64,000 bases of DNA from Paenibacillus tyrphae (lineage in GTDB: Bacteria > Bacillota > Bacilli > Paenibacillales > NBRC-103111), in assembly GCF_000722545.1 (NCBI RefSeq), contig NZ_JNVM01000002.1, positions 243,477 through 307,476 of the forward strand, given 5' to 3'. This document shows positions 23,985-31,693 of the stretch, piece by piece. Numbering within the stretch: position 1 is the first letter of the stretch; each line of letters opens with the position of its first letter. The position numbers and the translations under genes are program-made. Below the pieces are notes generated by a model. The model saw only the letters and a list, made by a program, of their open reading frames with translations. It was not told the origin of the DNA and searched no databases.

Positions 23985-24617
23985 TTATTCCTCTCCTTCC
24001 CGCTTCGGATTGATTTGTAGGACGTCCATGATGCCGTGGGCGATCGGGCGCCACTGCTCCGTATATTTCTCCATGCAGTTCAAGCCAAAAAAGACGCCTT
24101 TTCCATCCAGTTCAATGAAAAAGATGCCGTTATACATGACTCCGTCCAGCACCGGCACGGAAAATTCATAAAAGCCCATCTTGCGGCCGCCGACCTCGCG
24201 GACGCCTTCGCCGATCCATTTGGCATTCGGCTGCATCCGCCGGATCATGAAGCTGAGATCCTTGACGAACGTGTCCATTTCGTCGTTTACCATCCGGTTG
24301 GCCGTCGGATTTACGGTCAGGTTAATCTCCAGCGTCGGGTCGGTATAGATCAGCTTCGGCCGGCGGTCGGCCGGATATTTGATCTTGGCGTAATCCTCCG
24401 GCATAGGCTCGAAGGAATCCGGCACAAACATGAACACTTGTCCGGGGACCACTTCCGTTCTGGAAAACGTGATCGTCTCGTCGCCCAGCACAAGCTCCCC
24501 CGCTTGAATCGCCCGGCTGACGTTCTCTGCCGACAAGGCCGCCTTCAGCGCCTTCTGACGTTCTTCCTGCTCCTGCTTGCCTATTAGCTCAAGCCACTGC
24601 TCGTCCATATGCTCCAT
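23985..24617 (-). CDS. DUF1795/EagR-like chaperone
   Basis: A 210-residue cytoplasmic protein, first gene of the VgrG/Rhs operon. The N-terminus is helical. Residues ~55-200 have the DcrB/DUF1795 pattern: a beta strand with FVPDSFEPMPEDYAKIKYP, the LEINLTVNPT strand, an amphipathic helix (EMDTFVKDLSFMIRRM), then VGGRKMGFYEFSVPVLDG and NGIFFIELDG. In type VI systems, EagR proteins of this fold shield the hydrophobic N-terminal helices of Rhs effectors until secretion. The Rhs fusion here has a hydrophobic segment near residues 520-570, so the same job is plausible. No signal peptide is visible. Confidence 0.8.
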   Translation of the reverse strand: MEHMDEQWLELIGKQEQEERQKALKAALSAENVSRAIQAGELVLGDETITFSRTEVVPGQVFMFVPDSFEPMPEDYAKIKYPADRRPKLIYTDPTLEINLTVNPTANRMVNDEMDTFVKDLSFMIRRMQPNAKWIGEGVREVGGRKMGFYEFSVPVLDGVMYNGIFFIELDGKGVFFGLNCMEKYTEQWRPIAHGIMDVLQINPKREGEE

Positions 24618-24802
24618 CGTTCAGCCTGCCTTCCGTTCCGTCTCCATATTGCGCGGAATCTTTGATTTTTCTGCAAATTCGTTCCAGATTACACTTTTCA
24701 TTGTATATCGGACAGGGCGCTTGAGATTTTTAGATATTTTTAGTAATTTTTCCATAAGTGTGTTAACAATCACAAATTTGAGCCGCAGGCGGCAGCCAAA
24801 AC

Positions 24803-24838
24803 AAAAAAAGCAGCTCATCCTCTAAGAGGCTGGCTGCG
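24803..24838 (-). terminator. Terminator after the AraC remnant
   Basis: On the minus strand the stem GCAGC...GCTGC, with an inner CCTCTTAGAGG hairpin, is followed by seven T residues. It isolates the VgrG/Rhs operon from upstream genes. Confidence 0.75.
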
Positions 24839-24857
24839 TCGCTATGCTTACATCGTT

Positions 24858-25266
24858 TTAAGATTTGCGGATCTCGCTCGGGTTGTAGCCTAACGTTTTG
24901 CGGAACAGCAGGGAGAAATGACTTAAATTATGATAGCCGACCATCCCGGCCGCTTCGCTGACATTGACTTTGCCCTGCTCCAGCAGGCTGCGCGCTTCGT
25001 TCATCCGCAGTGCGCACACATAGCCGAATACCGTCGTGCCGAACAACTCTTTGAAGCCCAGCTTAAGCTTGTAATCGTTGAGACCGGCCATTCTCGCAAG
25101 CTCAAGCAGACCGGGAGGCTCTTTCCACATGCGGGACAAAATATCATTCGCCAAGTGCAAGCACCGGATATCTTCCACCTTCAGCTTCGATTTCGCCTGA
25201 TGCCCTGCCGCATTCTCCGTCGCCGCGTCTCCCTAGGTCTTTGGAATTTACTTGCAGCTTCATCAT
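24858..25266 (-). pseudogene. AraC-family regulator remnant, frameshifted
   Basis: The intact frame from GTG 25178 encodes only an AraC-type DNA-binding domain (LLELARMAGLNDYKLKLGFKELFGTTVFGYV, then VSEAAGMVGYHNLSHFSLLFRKTLGYNP), about 106 residues. Upstream, an ATG at 25266 with GGAGG starts MMKLQVNSKDLG, but joining it to the HTH domain needs a frameshift near 25225. The usual N-terminal sensor domain of roughly 150-200 residues is missing. This looks like an internal deletion plus frameshift. A free-standing HTH domain may still be made. Confidence 0.7.
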
Positions 25267-25291
25267 GCGGACCTCCTTGTCGCTGTACGCG

Positions 25292-25324
25292 GAAAATGGC
25301 CGAAGCAGCTTGCCGCCTCGGCCA
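25292..25324 (-). terminator. Terminator of sodA
   Basis: On the minus strand TGGCCGAGGC-GGCAAGC-TGCTTCGGCCA forms a stem followed by TTTT, just after the superoxide dismutase stop. Confidence 0.7.
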
Positions 25325-25334
25325 ACATTGCATT

Positions 25335-25949
25335 TTAACGAATCGCTTCGTTATATCGGCGGTTGACCTCTTCCCAGTTGACGACATTCCACCAGGAAGA
25401 CACGAAGTCCGGCCTCTTGTTCTGATACTGCAAATAATAGGCATGCTCCCACACATCGACGACCAGAATCGGGGTTTTATTTTCCATAAAAGGAGTGTCC
25501 TGATTCGGTGTACTGGTCACTTCCAGTTTGTCTCCGTCGACAACAAGCCATCCCCAGCCCGATCCGAAACGGCTGATTGCCGCTTTCGTCAGCTCGTCCT
25601 TCATTTGCTCGAAACTGCCGAAATACTTCTCGATCCCCTTGGCAATATCTCCATAGGGCGCTCCGCCCCCGTTAGGACTCATGATGGACCAGTACAGGCT
25701 ATGACCGTAATGCCCGCCCCCGTGATTCCGGATGGCCATCCGAATATCCTCCGGCACATCGTTCAGATTGCTGATCAGCTCTTCGACGGTTGCATTCTTA
25801 AACTGCGAATGGCCCTCCAGCGCCTTGTTTAAATTCGCTATATACGTTGCATGATGCTTGCTATGATGAATTTCCATCGTCCTGGCATCCAGATAAGGCT
25901 CCAGCTCGTCATATCCGTAAGGCAGCTCCGGCAAAATAAATTGTTCCAT
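25335..25949 (-). CDS. sodA: Superoxide dismutase (Mn/Fe type)
   Basis: About 204 residues from ATG 25949 behind AAAGGAGAT. It dismutates superoxide to O2 and H2O2. The metal ligands are visible: His in [13 protein letters not shown] (near residue 27), His in [11 protein letters not shown] (near 82), and Asp/His in [11 protein letters not shown] (near 165-169). The loop [14 protein letters not shown] is typical. The sequence alone does not settle manganese versus iron. It is monocistronic, with its own terminator. Confidence 0.96.
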   Translation of the reverse strand: MEQFILPELPYGYDELEPYLDARTMEIHHSKHHATYIANLNKALEGHSQFKNATVEELISNLNDVPEDIRMAIRNHGGGHYGHSLYWSIMSPNGGGAPYGDIAKGIEKYFGSFEQMKDELTKAAISRFGSGWGWLVVDGDKLEVTSTPNQDTPFMENKTPILVVDVWEHAYYLQYQNKRPDFVSSWWNVVNWEEVNRRYNEAIR

Positions 25950-26103
25950 TCCATAATCTCCTTTTTCCAATTGTTTGTTACACCCCAAGTTTACACGATT
26001 GGAACATTTTTGTATATATACAATTATGTTTCCTTAGGTAAACATTTATTCAGTAGAATATCTGCTGCCTCTCGCCATAGGATTGATACAAACAATTTCA
26101 TAA

Positions 26104-26311
26104 ATACTTCGTTCGCTGCTCGTCGCCGTTCCGTTGATCTCCACGCTGGGATTTTTCCCAAGCTTTTTTGCAGGTATTTCTCGTGTTTACCCTTGTCAGT
26201 CTGGTTGATCTTGTTGTGGTGGATTGGCTTATCTTTTGCTTCGTCGCACCTGCCTTCACAGATGCGACCGCTCCCGTTTCACTTAAAAAGATTGCCGCTA
26301 ATCGGCTTTGA
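26104..26311 (+). pseudogene. Fragment of a hydrophobic membrane protein, frameshifted
   Basis: Two plus-strand frames joined by a frameshift near 26175 read as membrane protein: ILRSLLVAVPLISTLGFFPSF, then FLVFTLVSLVDLVVVDWLIFCF and VAPAFTD before a stop. The LVDLVVVDWLIFC segment recalls a small integral membrane protein family of Firmicutes. No start codon or ribosome site is seen. It is the only recognisable content of the 25950-26450 gap. Confidence 0.35.
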
Positions 26312-26338
26312 GCCGTGCTGGGTCGGCAGTCTTTTTTT
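26289..26338 (+). terminator. Hairpin terminator
   Basis: AGATTGCCG pairs with CGGCAGTCT around an inner GGCTTTGAGCC hairpin, followed by seven T residues on the plus strand. It follows the membrane-protein fragment and would end plus-strand transcription before the fascin-like gene. Confidence 0.7.
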
Positions 26339-26477
26339 ATTTTCTGCAAAACGGTGAAAACCACGCAGTTCTTTGTCGTCCACGCATCCAGAAAATAAAG
26401 ACATTTTTTTAGTAGTTCTAACCAATGGATTTAATAACATATATTGTAATAATTTACATCAAAAGGAGGTGAATGAG

Positions 26478-26534
26478 GTGGCATGGATTGTTCCGCGCAA
26501 GGATCGTCTGAGGACGACGGGTTTTTACCCTTAA
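26478..26534 (+). CDS. Putative 18-residue leader peptide
   Basis: A GTG-started frame encoding VAWIVPRKDRLRTTGFYP, preceded by a complete Shine-Dalgarno AAAAGGAGGTGA. An overlapping shorter ATG frame begins at 26474. The 3' part overlaps two short hairpins (TCGTC-TGAG-GACGA and GGGT-TTTT-ACCC). It lies 72 bases before the fascin-like gene and may form a translated leader. The function is unknown. Confidence 0.4.
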   Translation: MAWIVPRKDRLRTTGFYP

Positions 26535-26605
26535 CTCCAAGAGCACGGAATTAAGCGCGAAGAAATCAATAAAACGAAAAAAAGAATCAAAAGGAGAGTT
26601 ACCAT

Positions 26606-27109
26606 ATGAAAATGTTATTGAAAAAAGTTCCGCTTTTCCTGTTCGCTATCGTTATGGCGTTTTCCTTCTCGCTCGCAGCAAGCGCGGCTCCGTCCGCCGA
26701 CCAAGCCGCTGCGGCGTCTGTCATCAGCTTTCAGTCGGCTAATGGATCGTGGATTAAAGTTAATGGAGACGGCAGCGTAACGGCAGACGCCAGCTCGGCG
26801 GATCAAGCGGCCAAATTTGATCTGGTCCCGGTGGACGCGCAGTATTTCGCATTAAAATCTCATAACAACGGCAAGTTTGCTTCCTTCAAGGCCGACGGCA
26901 CCGTAGTCGCGAATGCCGCTTCGATCGGCACGACTGAAAAAGTAACCATCACCTACGTGGTTAACACGCCTCAAGAAAAAGCGATTCAGGCCAAAGCTTC
27001 AAGCAACGGCAAATATATCAGTGCCGTCAACGGCGGCGGCGGAAAAGTTGTCGTAAACGTTGCCACTCCGTCCAAATTCGAAACATTCAAAGTGAAAAAC
27101 TGGCAATAA
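26606..27109 (+). CDS. Secreted fascin-like beta-trefoil protein
   Basis: A 167-residue protein with AAAAGGAGAG upstream and a signal peptide (KK, hydrophobic core LFLFAIVMAFSFSL, cleavage near SAA). The mature part reads as one beta-trefoil: repeats of the type ISFQSANGSWIKVNGDG, FALKSHNNGKFASFKADGTV and IQAKASSNGKYISAV, each a G-K-(F/Y)-(V/I)-S turn as in fascin-like domains. Such domains bind sugars or proteins. It is likely exported to the cell surface or medium. It is monocistronic. Confidence 0.8.
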   Translation: MKMLLKKVPLFLFAIVMAFSFSLAASAAPSADQAAAASVISFQSANGSWIKVNGDGSVTADASSADQAAKFDLVPVDAQYFALKSHNNGKFASFKADGTVVANAASIGTTEKVTITYVVNTPQEKAIQAKASSNGKYISAVNGGGGKVVVNVATPSKFETFKVKNWQ

Positions 27110-27150
27110 CCCGCACCCTTGACCGTCAGGGTGACGATTAAATAAAGAAA

Positions 27151-27191
27151 GGCGCCAAGAAGTCGCGAACGCGACATCATTGGCGCCTTTT
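27151..27191 (+). terminator. Terminator of the fascin-like gene
   Basis: GGCGCCAA pairs with TTGGCGCC, with an inner TCGCGAACGCGA hairpin, followed by TTTT. It lies 40 bases after the stop and may also act on the converging minus-strand gene. Confidence 0.75.
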
Positions 27192-27218
27192 GCGGCTGAG
27201 AATTCAGAGACTGAGGTC

Positions 27219-28226
27219 TTACTTTAGGCTTCCGGGCAGACCTGTTCTGACCGCCAGCCCCCAACCAAAAAACTCGGTGTGCGCCACTTCCGCGCGAATC
27301 GTATTGGACCCGGCCTTCCATTGCACCGGGATATGGGCATGATCGGGCCGGATTCGTCCGTCGCTGGCCGGCGGATTCCACTTCCAGCTTCCTTGGTATA
27401 CCTCTTTTTCATTAACCCACAGGCGAATGTGGTCGGAGAAACCGACGGTTAACAGCGACTCCGTATCCTCCGCAACAGAAATCTCGGCACAGGCTTCGAC
27501 ACAAAGACCCTGTTCCGCTTTATGCAGTCTGTTCAAATTGAGGACGCCGTTTTCTTCCACCACCGCTTTCGTCCTGTGCGGCTCCTCCGGTCGTTCGTCT
27601 TGTACATATGGCTGCGAAACGTGCCATTCCGTAACGAAATCCTCTTCGGCCGATTGCCGGGCGTTCGCTGCTTTGCTTCCTATGGTTGCAGGCGCCAGTT
27701 GCTCTACGGTCAGCTTGGAAACGTAGCAGGGCAAGAAGCTCCACAGGCCAATCTTGCCAACAGCGCCTCCGTGCTGAAGGTTCGAGATCACGAGTTGAGG
27801 CTCCGGGTCGTCTCCCAAATAAGCGGCCGCTCCGTCCGGATGAACCTCGACGGTGAACGTTTTCCATCCCCCCGTCGTATTCGGCAACGGCTTTTGATAC
27901 GAAGGGCCGTTGTAAATCTGCCATGTCATCGACCCGTTCATCACCGGATCGTATTGAATTTCCTCCGGAGCAAGATAGATCAACTCGTAATTGGCCGTAT
28001 CCTTGGTTCCGAACGCGAAACCTACAAACCCTATGGGTTCGGGTATCGCTACCTCCGCCCGAAGACGAAAGGAGCGAAAAGGTATTTCGTCACGGAGAAA
28101 GACAGCAGAGTTCATTTTTTCCATATAGAGCGCCTTCCGGCCATTCCACACCGCTGCACGGGCTTCGGAATCGCCCAAGTCCCATTTTTCCAATTCGTCG
28201 CCTGGATAATAAGTCAAGCTTGCCAT
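27219..28226 (-). CDS. Concanavalin-like / carbohydrate-binding protein, unknown
   Basis: A 335-residue protein without a signal peptide. Residues ~1-180 have the pattern of a lectin-like jelly roll (FRLRAEVAIPEPIGFVGFAFG; WQIYNGPSYQKPLPNTTGGWKTFTVEVHPDGAAAYLGDD; KIGLWSF), as in 3-keto-disaccharide hydrolase or LamG folds. Residues ~235-330 form a second beta domain (LTVGFSDHIRLWVNEKEVYQGSWKWNPP; NTIRAEVAHTEFFGWGL) similar to accessory domains of glycoside hydrolases. It is translationally coupled to a short upstream gene by a 13-base overlap, with GAGGTG as its ribosome site. No catalytic motif is recognised. Confidence 0.7.
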   Translation of the reverse strand: MASLTYYPGDELEKWDLGDSEARAAVWNGRKALYMEKMNSAVFLRDEIPFRSFRLRAEVAIPEPIGFVGFAFGTKDTANYELIYLAPEEIQYDPVMNGSMTWQIYNGPSYQKPLPNTTGGWKTFTVEVHPDGAAAYLGDDPEPQLVISNLQHGGAVGKIGLWSFLPCYVSKLTVEQLAPATIGSKAANARQSAEEDFVTEWHVSQPYVQDERPEEPHRTKAVVEENGVLNLNRLHKAEQGLCVEACAEISVAEDTESLLTVGFSDHIRLWVNEKEVYQGSWKWNPPASDGRIRPDHAHIPVQWKAGSNTIRAEVAHTEFFGWGLAVRTGLPGSLK

Positions 28227-28450
28227 CCTTGCACCTCATTTTCGAAAAATTTTGCTGCTGTAACATCAATATAAAACGGCTGTCGGAACCGGATGCGGTC
28301 GAATTGCTCTATGGACGACGACGGCACATGCTTGCCGACGCGGACCAACAGACAGTTGGCCGGATGGGAGCAGATCTCCGGGTCGTCGGTTGCGTACCAG
28401 ACCATATCGACGCATTGCATCCGCCGCTCCGCCGAAACAGGCCCTTCCAC
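28214..28450 (-). CDS. Small protein upstream of the lectin-like gene, start uncertain
   Basis: The frame encodes about 78 residues from GTG 28450 (CVDMVWYATDDPEICSHP; RVGKHVPSSSIEQFDRIRF) and overlaps the next start by 13 bases, a sign of coupling. The same frame stays open upstream to about 28515 with protein-like sequence (HPKLYHSKTVQRQNNTF) but no start codon. A different frame beginning at an ATG near 28577 stops at about 28515. A frameshift or a nonstandard start is likely. The family is not recognised. Confidence 0.5.
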   Translation of the reverse strand: MEGPVSAERRMQCVDMVWYATDDPEICSHPANCLLVRVGKHVPSSSIEQFDRIRFRQPFYIDVTAAKFFENEVQGWQA

Positions 28451-28611
28451 TACAAACGTATTATTTTGCCGTTGTACCGTCTTGGAGTGATAAAGCTTGG
28501 GATGCGCTCCTATCGTTCAGATCGGGGATATTTGCAGTCCTCGGAGTTGGAATATTTCCCCTCACTATCTATCATTGACCGCGCTTTCCGCGGGTGTCAA
28601 GTTTGTTTTCA

Positions 28612-28646
28612 AATAAAAAACTATCATGAGCCTTCATGATAGTTTT
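28612..28646 (-). terminator. Terminator of the hydroxylase/OsmC gene
   Basis: The perfect stem AAAACTATCATGA/TCATGATAGTTTT is followed on the minus strand by TTATTTG. It begins within ten bases of the stop at 28653. Confidence 0.85.
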
Positions 28647-28652
28647 GCGCTA

Positions 28653-29840
28653 TTAATCGTTTGTTTTGATATGAGCGAAGCTCCCGCTAACCGGCTGAGG
28701 ATCGGTCAACAGATGCAGGCTGGGACAAGACCTCTCAATTGCTTTATGAAGCCTCAAAATCTCGTCCGTCGAGTGTGGCGACCGGATGTTAAGCTTGTAA
28801 GTGATGTTCCGAGGGGCCGCGGGAGTCCAAATGTCAATCGCGCTCAGCTCGCCTGTGACTTCAACGTCCACATAATGCAGCGTAATTCCTCTTGCAGCGG
28901 CAAGCGACAAAGCGACTTGGACGAGCCCGCTGCCCAGCGCACCGAGCATCATCTCCGCCGGACCGGGCCCCATGCTGTACCGCTCCCCGGCTACGGCTAT
29001 AATATCCGTGGTAATCTGGAAGTCGCGCATATGGATTTCCCGTTTCCCGGAGGCCCCTTTCGCTACGACTTTGGCTTGCAGCTTGGGCGGCTCGCCCGAA
29101 CGAAGCTGCTCTTGTCTCCGGGCGGTCACGTCCTCTTGCAGCTTCATGACTTCAGCTTGTTGATCCGCCTTCGCAGGAGGCAGCATCGCCGGGACGGACG
29201 GAGCGGTCTCTTGCGGATCGGAAGCCGCCCGACGAGACTCGTACTGCGGCCGCTCCCGAAACCATAAGGTCGCGATCCATTTCTCCCCTTCTCTTAGCTC
29301 GCGGGAGCCGTGTAAAGAGAGCGAGTGCCGTTCGTTGGTGCCTCGCTTGCACGTTTCGAATACGATCAAAGTGCCTTCGGAAGGGGCAATGTCCAGATTC
29401 AACTCCGGAAAATAGGTTTCCCCGCCCGCATCGACGGTATTTAAATACAGGAGAGCCGTGTAAAGACGCTGGCCCCCTTGATCGTAGAACCTTTTACCGT
29501 CCACCGTATGCAGATCGTACGTATCGAAATGCGCTCCGAACTTGCCGCCGACCCCGTATCTCGCAATTTGCAAACTTTCCGCGTAATGAAGCGGCCGGCC
29601 CACTAGAGCTGCGAGCCGTTCGGACACTTCCCGTACGAGCGGATGCGAATCATGGTGAAACCAGGCAAATTCCGATTTTCGGAATTCGGAGGCGACGACT
29701 TCCTTTTCCCCGATCACCTTGGCAGGCTCCAGCTGATGTCTTGCCAATTCGATCAACTGCCTGCATTCCGGCCCGGATACGGCTTGCTCATAGCTTGCGA
29801 CAAGCGGCTCTTCATGAAAGACAACCGAAGGTTCCTTCAC
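28653..29840 (-). CDS. Fusion: 2OG-Fe(II) prolyl-4-hydroxylase-like + OsmC-like
   Basis: About 395 residues from GTG 29840 behind GGAGGAG. Residues ~1-200 form a prolyl-4-hydroxylase-type dioxygenase: iron ligands H104-x-D106 (FGAHFDTYD) and H177 (SLHGSRE), 2-oxoglutarate Lys 187 (GEKW), and the jelly-roll segment GGETYFPELN. Residues ~255-395 resemble OsmC/YhfA (IHMRDFQITTD; GPGPAEMMLGALGSGLVQVAL; ERSCPSLHLL). The usual peroxidatic Cys after the GAL segment is Gly, while the second Cys (SCP) remains, so classic peroxidase chemistry is doubtful. It could couple protein hydroxylation to redox sensing; this is inference. It is a single gene with its own terminator. Confidence 0.85.
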   Translation of the reverse strand: MKEPSVVFHEEPLVASYEQAVSGPECRQLIELARHQLEPAKVIGEKEVVASEFRKSEFAWFHHDSHPLVREVSERLAALVGRPLHYAESLQIARYGVGGKFGAHFDTYDLHTVDGKRFYDQGGQRLYTALLYLNTVDAGGETYFPELNLDIAPSEGTLIVFETCKRGTNERHSLSLHGSRELREGEKWIATLWFRERPQYESRRAASDPQETAPSVPAMLPPAKADQQAEVMKLQEDVTARRQEQLRSGEPPKLQAKVVAKGASGKREIHMRDFQITTDIIAVAGERYSMGPGPAEMMLGALGSGLVQVALSLAAARGITLHYVDVEVTGELSAIDIWTPAAPRNITYKLNIRSPHSTDEILRLHKAIERSCPSLHLLTDPQPVSGSFAHIKTND

Positions 29841-29984
29841 CGTTACTCTCCTCCAGTGGTTTAATATGCATGCGGATAAGCACCATCCTTCATAACATAT
29901 TAAAAGTCGCCGTGCCCCGTGTGGACGAATGAAAAGGCGCATAAGCCTTATTCAAAATCCATCTCGCAACAAGCAGCAGCGCGG

Positions 29985-30500
29985 TCAATTCCGCCGAAGA
30001 GCCTCGTCGAAGACTTGCTCTATACGGTCGGCGTCCTTCGAGACTGCGAATAGAACAAAGCGGCCTACTCGCTTCAAGACATGCTTTTGGATTAAACCGT
30101 ACTCCTCCGGGCGGTAATCTTTAAATTTCGCCGTCTGCGCATCGATTCTTTTCGATACGTTTTGCTTGACGCGTTCCGCTTGGGCCGCATCCTTCGCTTG
30201 AATGACAGCTACTTCATCTGCTTTCACATTCGATGCGGCCGTATACAGAACGAAGTCCTCGACTTCGTCGTCGCCGAGACGATACAACCGCTGGAGCGTT
30301 TCCTTGTCCCGCCGCTTCAGCTCCTCCAACTTCACCGCTTGCTTCAGGCGCTGTGCCAGTTCGCCGATCGTCACCTCGCTGCGCTCCCCCTCCGGTTTGC
30401 CGGAGCATCCTGTCATCACGGCGGTGAAAACTGCCGTAATCGCCAGCAGCAGGATCAAACGCTTCCTATTTACAATTGCAAACAAACTTATCATCGACAT
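29985..30500 (-). CDS. DUF4358 lipoprotein
   Basis: About 171 residues from ATG 30500 behind AGGAGAGG. It begins with a lipoprotein signal (RLILLLAITAVFTAVMTGC). The body follows the DUF4358 pattern: VEDFVLYTAASNVKADEVAVIQAKDAAQAERVKQNVSKRI, then FKDYRPEEYGLIQKHVLKRVGRFVLFAVSKD. DUF4358 genes commonly end MBOAT-DHHW operons in Firmicutes, as here. The product is membrane-anchored outside the cell; its role in O-acylation is unknown. It begins 23 bases after the DHHW gene. Confidence 0.88.
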   Translation of the reverse strand: MSMISLFAIVNRKRLILLLAITAVFTAVMTGCSGKPEGERSEVTIGELAQRLKQAVKLEELKRRDKETLQRLYRLGDDEVEDFVLYTAASNVKADEVAVIQAKDAAQAERVKQNVSKRIDAQTAKFKDYRPEEYGLIQKHVLKRVGRFVLFAVSKDADRIEQVFDEALRRN

Positions 30501-30523
30501 CGTACTTTCCTCTCCTCTTCGGC

Positions 30524-31693
30524 TCATTCCGCCGGCTCACCCAACCTGTTCAACGACGGATCTTCAAAAAACGTATTGGCGTTATACAACAGCAGCACGT
30601 CGCGGATGCTACGCTCTTGAATGAGCGTCTTCAAGTCCTCCTCGTAATATCTCGGATCAACGACATAAATTTCGCTGAAATGCGGCGTCAGAAAAGGAAT
30701 GAGGCTGTTGGCATACGAATCCTTGACTACCAGCAATTTCGCTCTGTCGCGAAGGCCTGTCGTTATCCGGATTAACGAATGATTGCCGTCGAAAAATACC
30801 GTGTACTTGTCCTTCTTGCCAAGATTGTCCATCGCATACATGGAATCCGAGGTTCGCCCCTCTTCGACGTAGGCTACGGTACAGTTCCCTCCCGCCTTCG
30901 GCATATAAAGCTCAATGCTGTCGGGCTCGACATGCCGGAAGCCGCTCTTCGAATACAGCGATCCATAGAACTCGTCCGTCACTGTGCGGATCGTAAAATC
31001 CTCTTCCTTCCTCGGGGTCAGCCCCATCCGCTTGCTTAGCTCCTGATAGGCGTAGAATGCGCCTCTTGTCGTCCAATGGTGATCGGTTTTATAGTAAACG
31101 GACTGTTCCCGCTGCGCACGAAGCGCGGGATATACGTCGACGAAACGGATATCCCTGTTGAGCGACCGCCTCATCTGATCGAGATACGCCAGCTCCTCGC
31201 CGGCCGGAGCGTAGTCCGGAAGCTTGTCCGCAAGCACGCTGACGGCGGTAGGTACGAGCATGACGAACATGCGCAGTCCGGGCGCAGCCTTCGCGAGGGA
31301 ATGGATCGCATTGACTTTCACTTCCAAATCGCCGTCCGCAGACGGGGTGAACTTTTGAATCAAGTAGCCGTCTTTCCCGAGGTAAACCCCGTTGCTCTCC
31401 TTCTTCCCCATCGCCCGATCCGTATCGGATTTGATACCGATCCAGAAATCTCTGGCCATAAATTGATCGGAGATATATTTCTCAAAGCCGGAAGTAAATT
31501 TCCCCGAAACGAGGCTGTGCAACGAAAGCTGCGGAATCTGCTCCAGGCTTCGGTTTTCCGCTTCCGAAAACGATGTGCTCGGCTTGAACAAATTTACAAT
31601 CAGCACGCCTCCGAGAAAAAGCAAGAGCAGCATAGCAATAAGCGATTGCGATCGTTTACCGTACTTGTGCATGAATAAGATCACCGTCTTCAA
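30524..31693 (-). CDS. DHHW-family (AlgJ/AlgX-like) protein
   Basis: A 389-residue protein with one N-terminal transmembrane helix (LIAMLLLLFLGGVLIVNLF) and an extracellular SGNH-like domain. The hallmark YYKTDHHWTTRGAF lies near residue 205, and LLVVKDSYANSLIPFL near 325 supplies the family's Asp-Ser region. Relatives act with MBOAT acyltransferases to place acetyl groups on exopolysaccharide or cell-wall polymers. Its start overlaps the MBOAT stop by four bases. Confidence 0.93.
   Translation of the reverse strand: MKTVILFMHKYGKRSQSLIAMLLLLFLGGVLIVNLFKPSTSFSEAENRSLEQIPQLSLHSLVSGKFTSGFEKYISDQFMARDFWIGIKSDTDRAMGKKESNGVYLGKDGYLIQKFTPSADGDLEVKVNAIHSLAKAAPGLRMFVMLVPTAVSVLADKLPDYAPAGEELAYLDQMRRSLNRDIRFVDVYPALRAQREQSVYYKTDHHWTTRGAFYAYQELSKRMGLTPRKEEDFTIRTVTDEFYGSLYSKSGFRHVEPDSIELYMPKAGGNCTVAYVEEGRTSDSMYAMDNLGKKDKYTVFFDGNHSLIRITTGLRDRAKLLVVKDSYANSLIPFLTPHFSEIYVVDPRYYEEDLKTLIQERSIRDVLLLYNANTFFEDPSLNRLGEPAE

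Noticed and set aside
24621..24818. A 65-codon minus-strand frame ending just before the DUF1795 gene
   Set aside because: No ribosome site and basic low-complexity content; it overlaps the likely promoter of the operon.
25851..26357. A 168-codon plus-strand frame and an 88-codon minus-strand frame in the gap before the fascin-like gene
   Set aside because: No ribosome sites and poor protein character; the better reading is a frameshifted membrane fragment.
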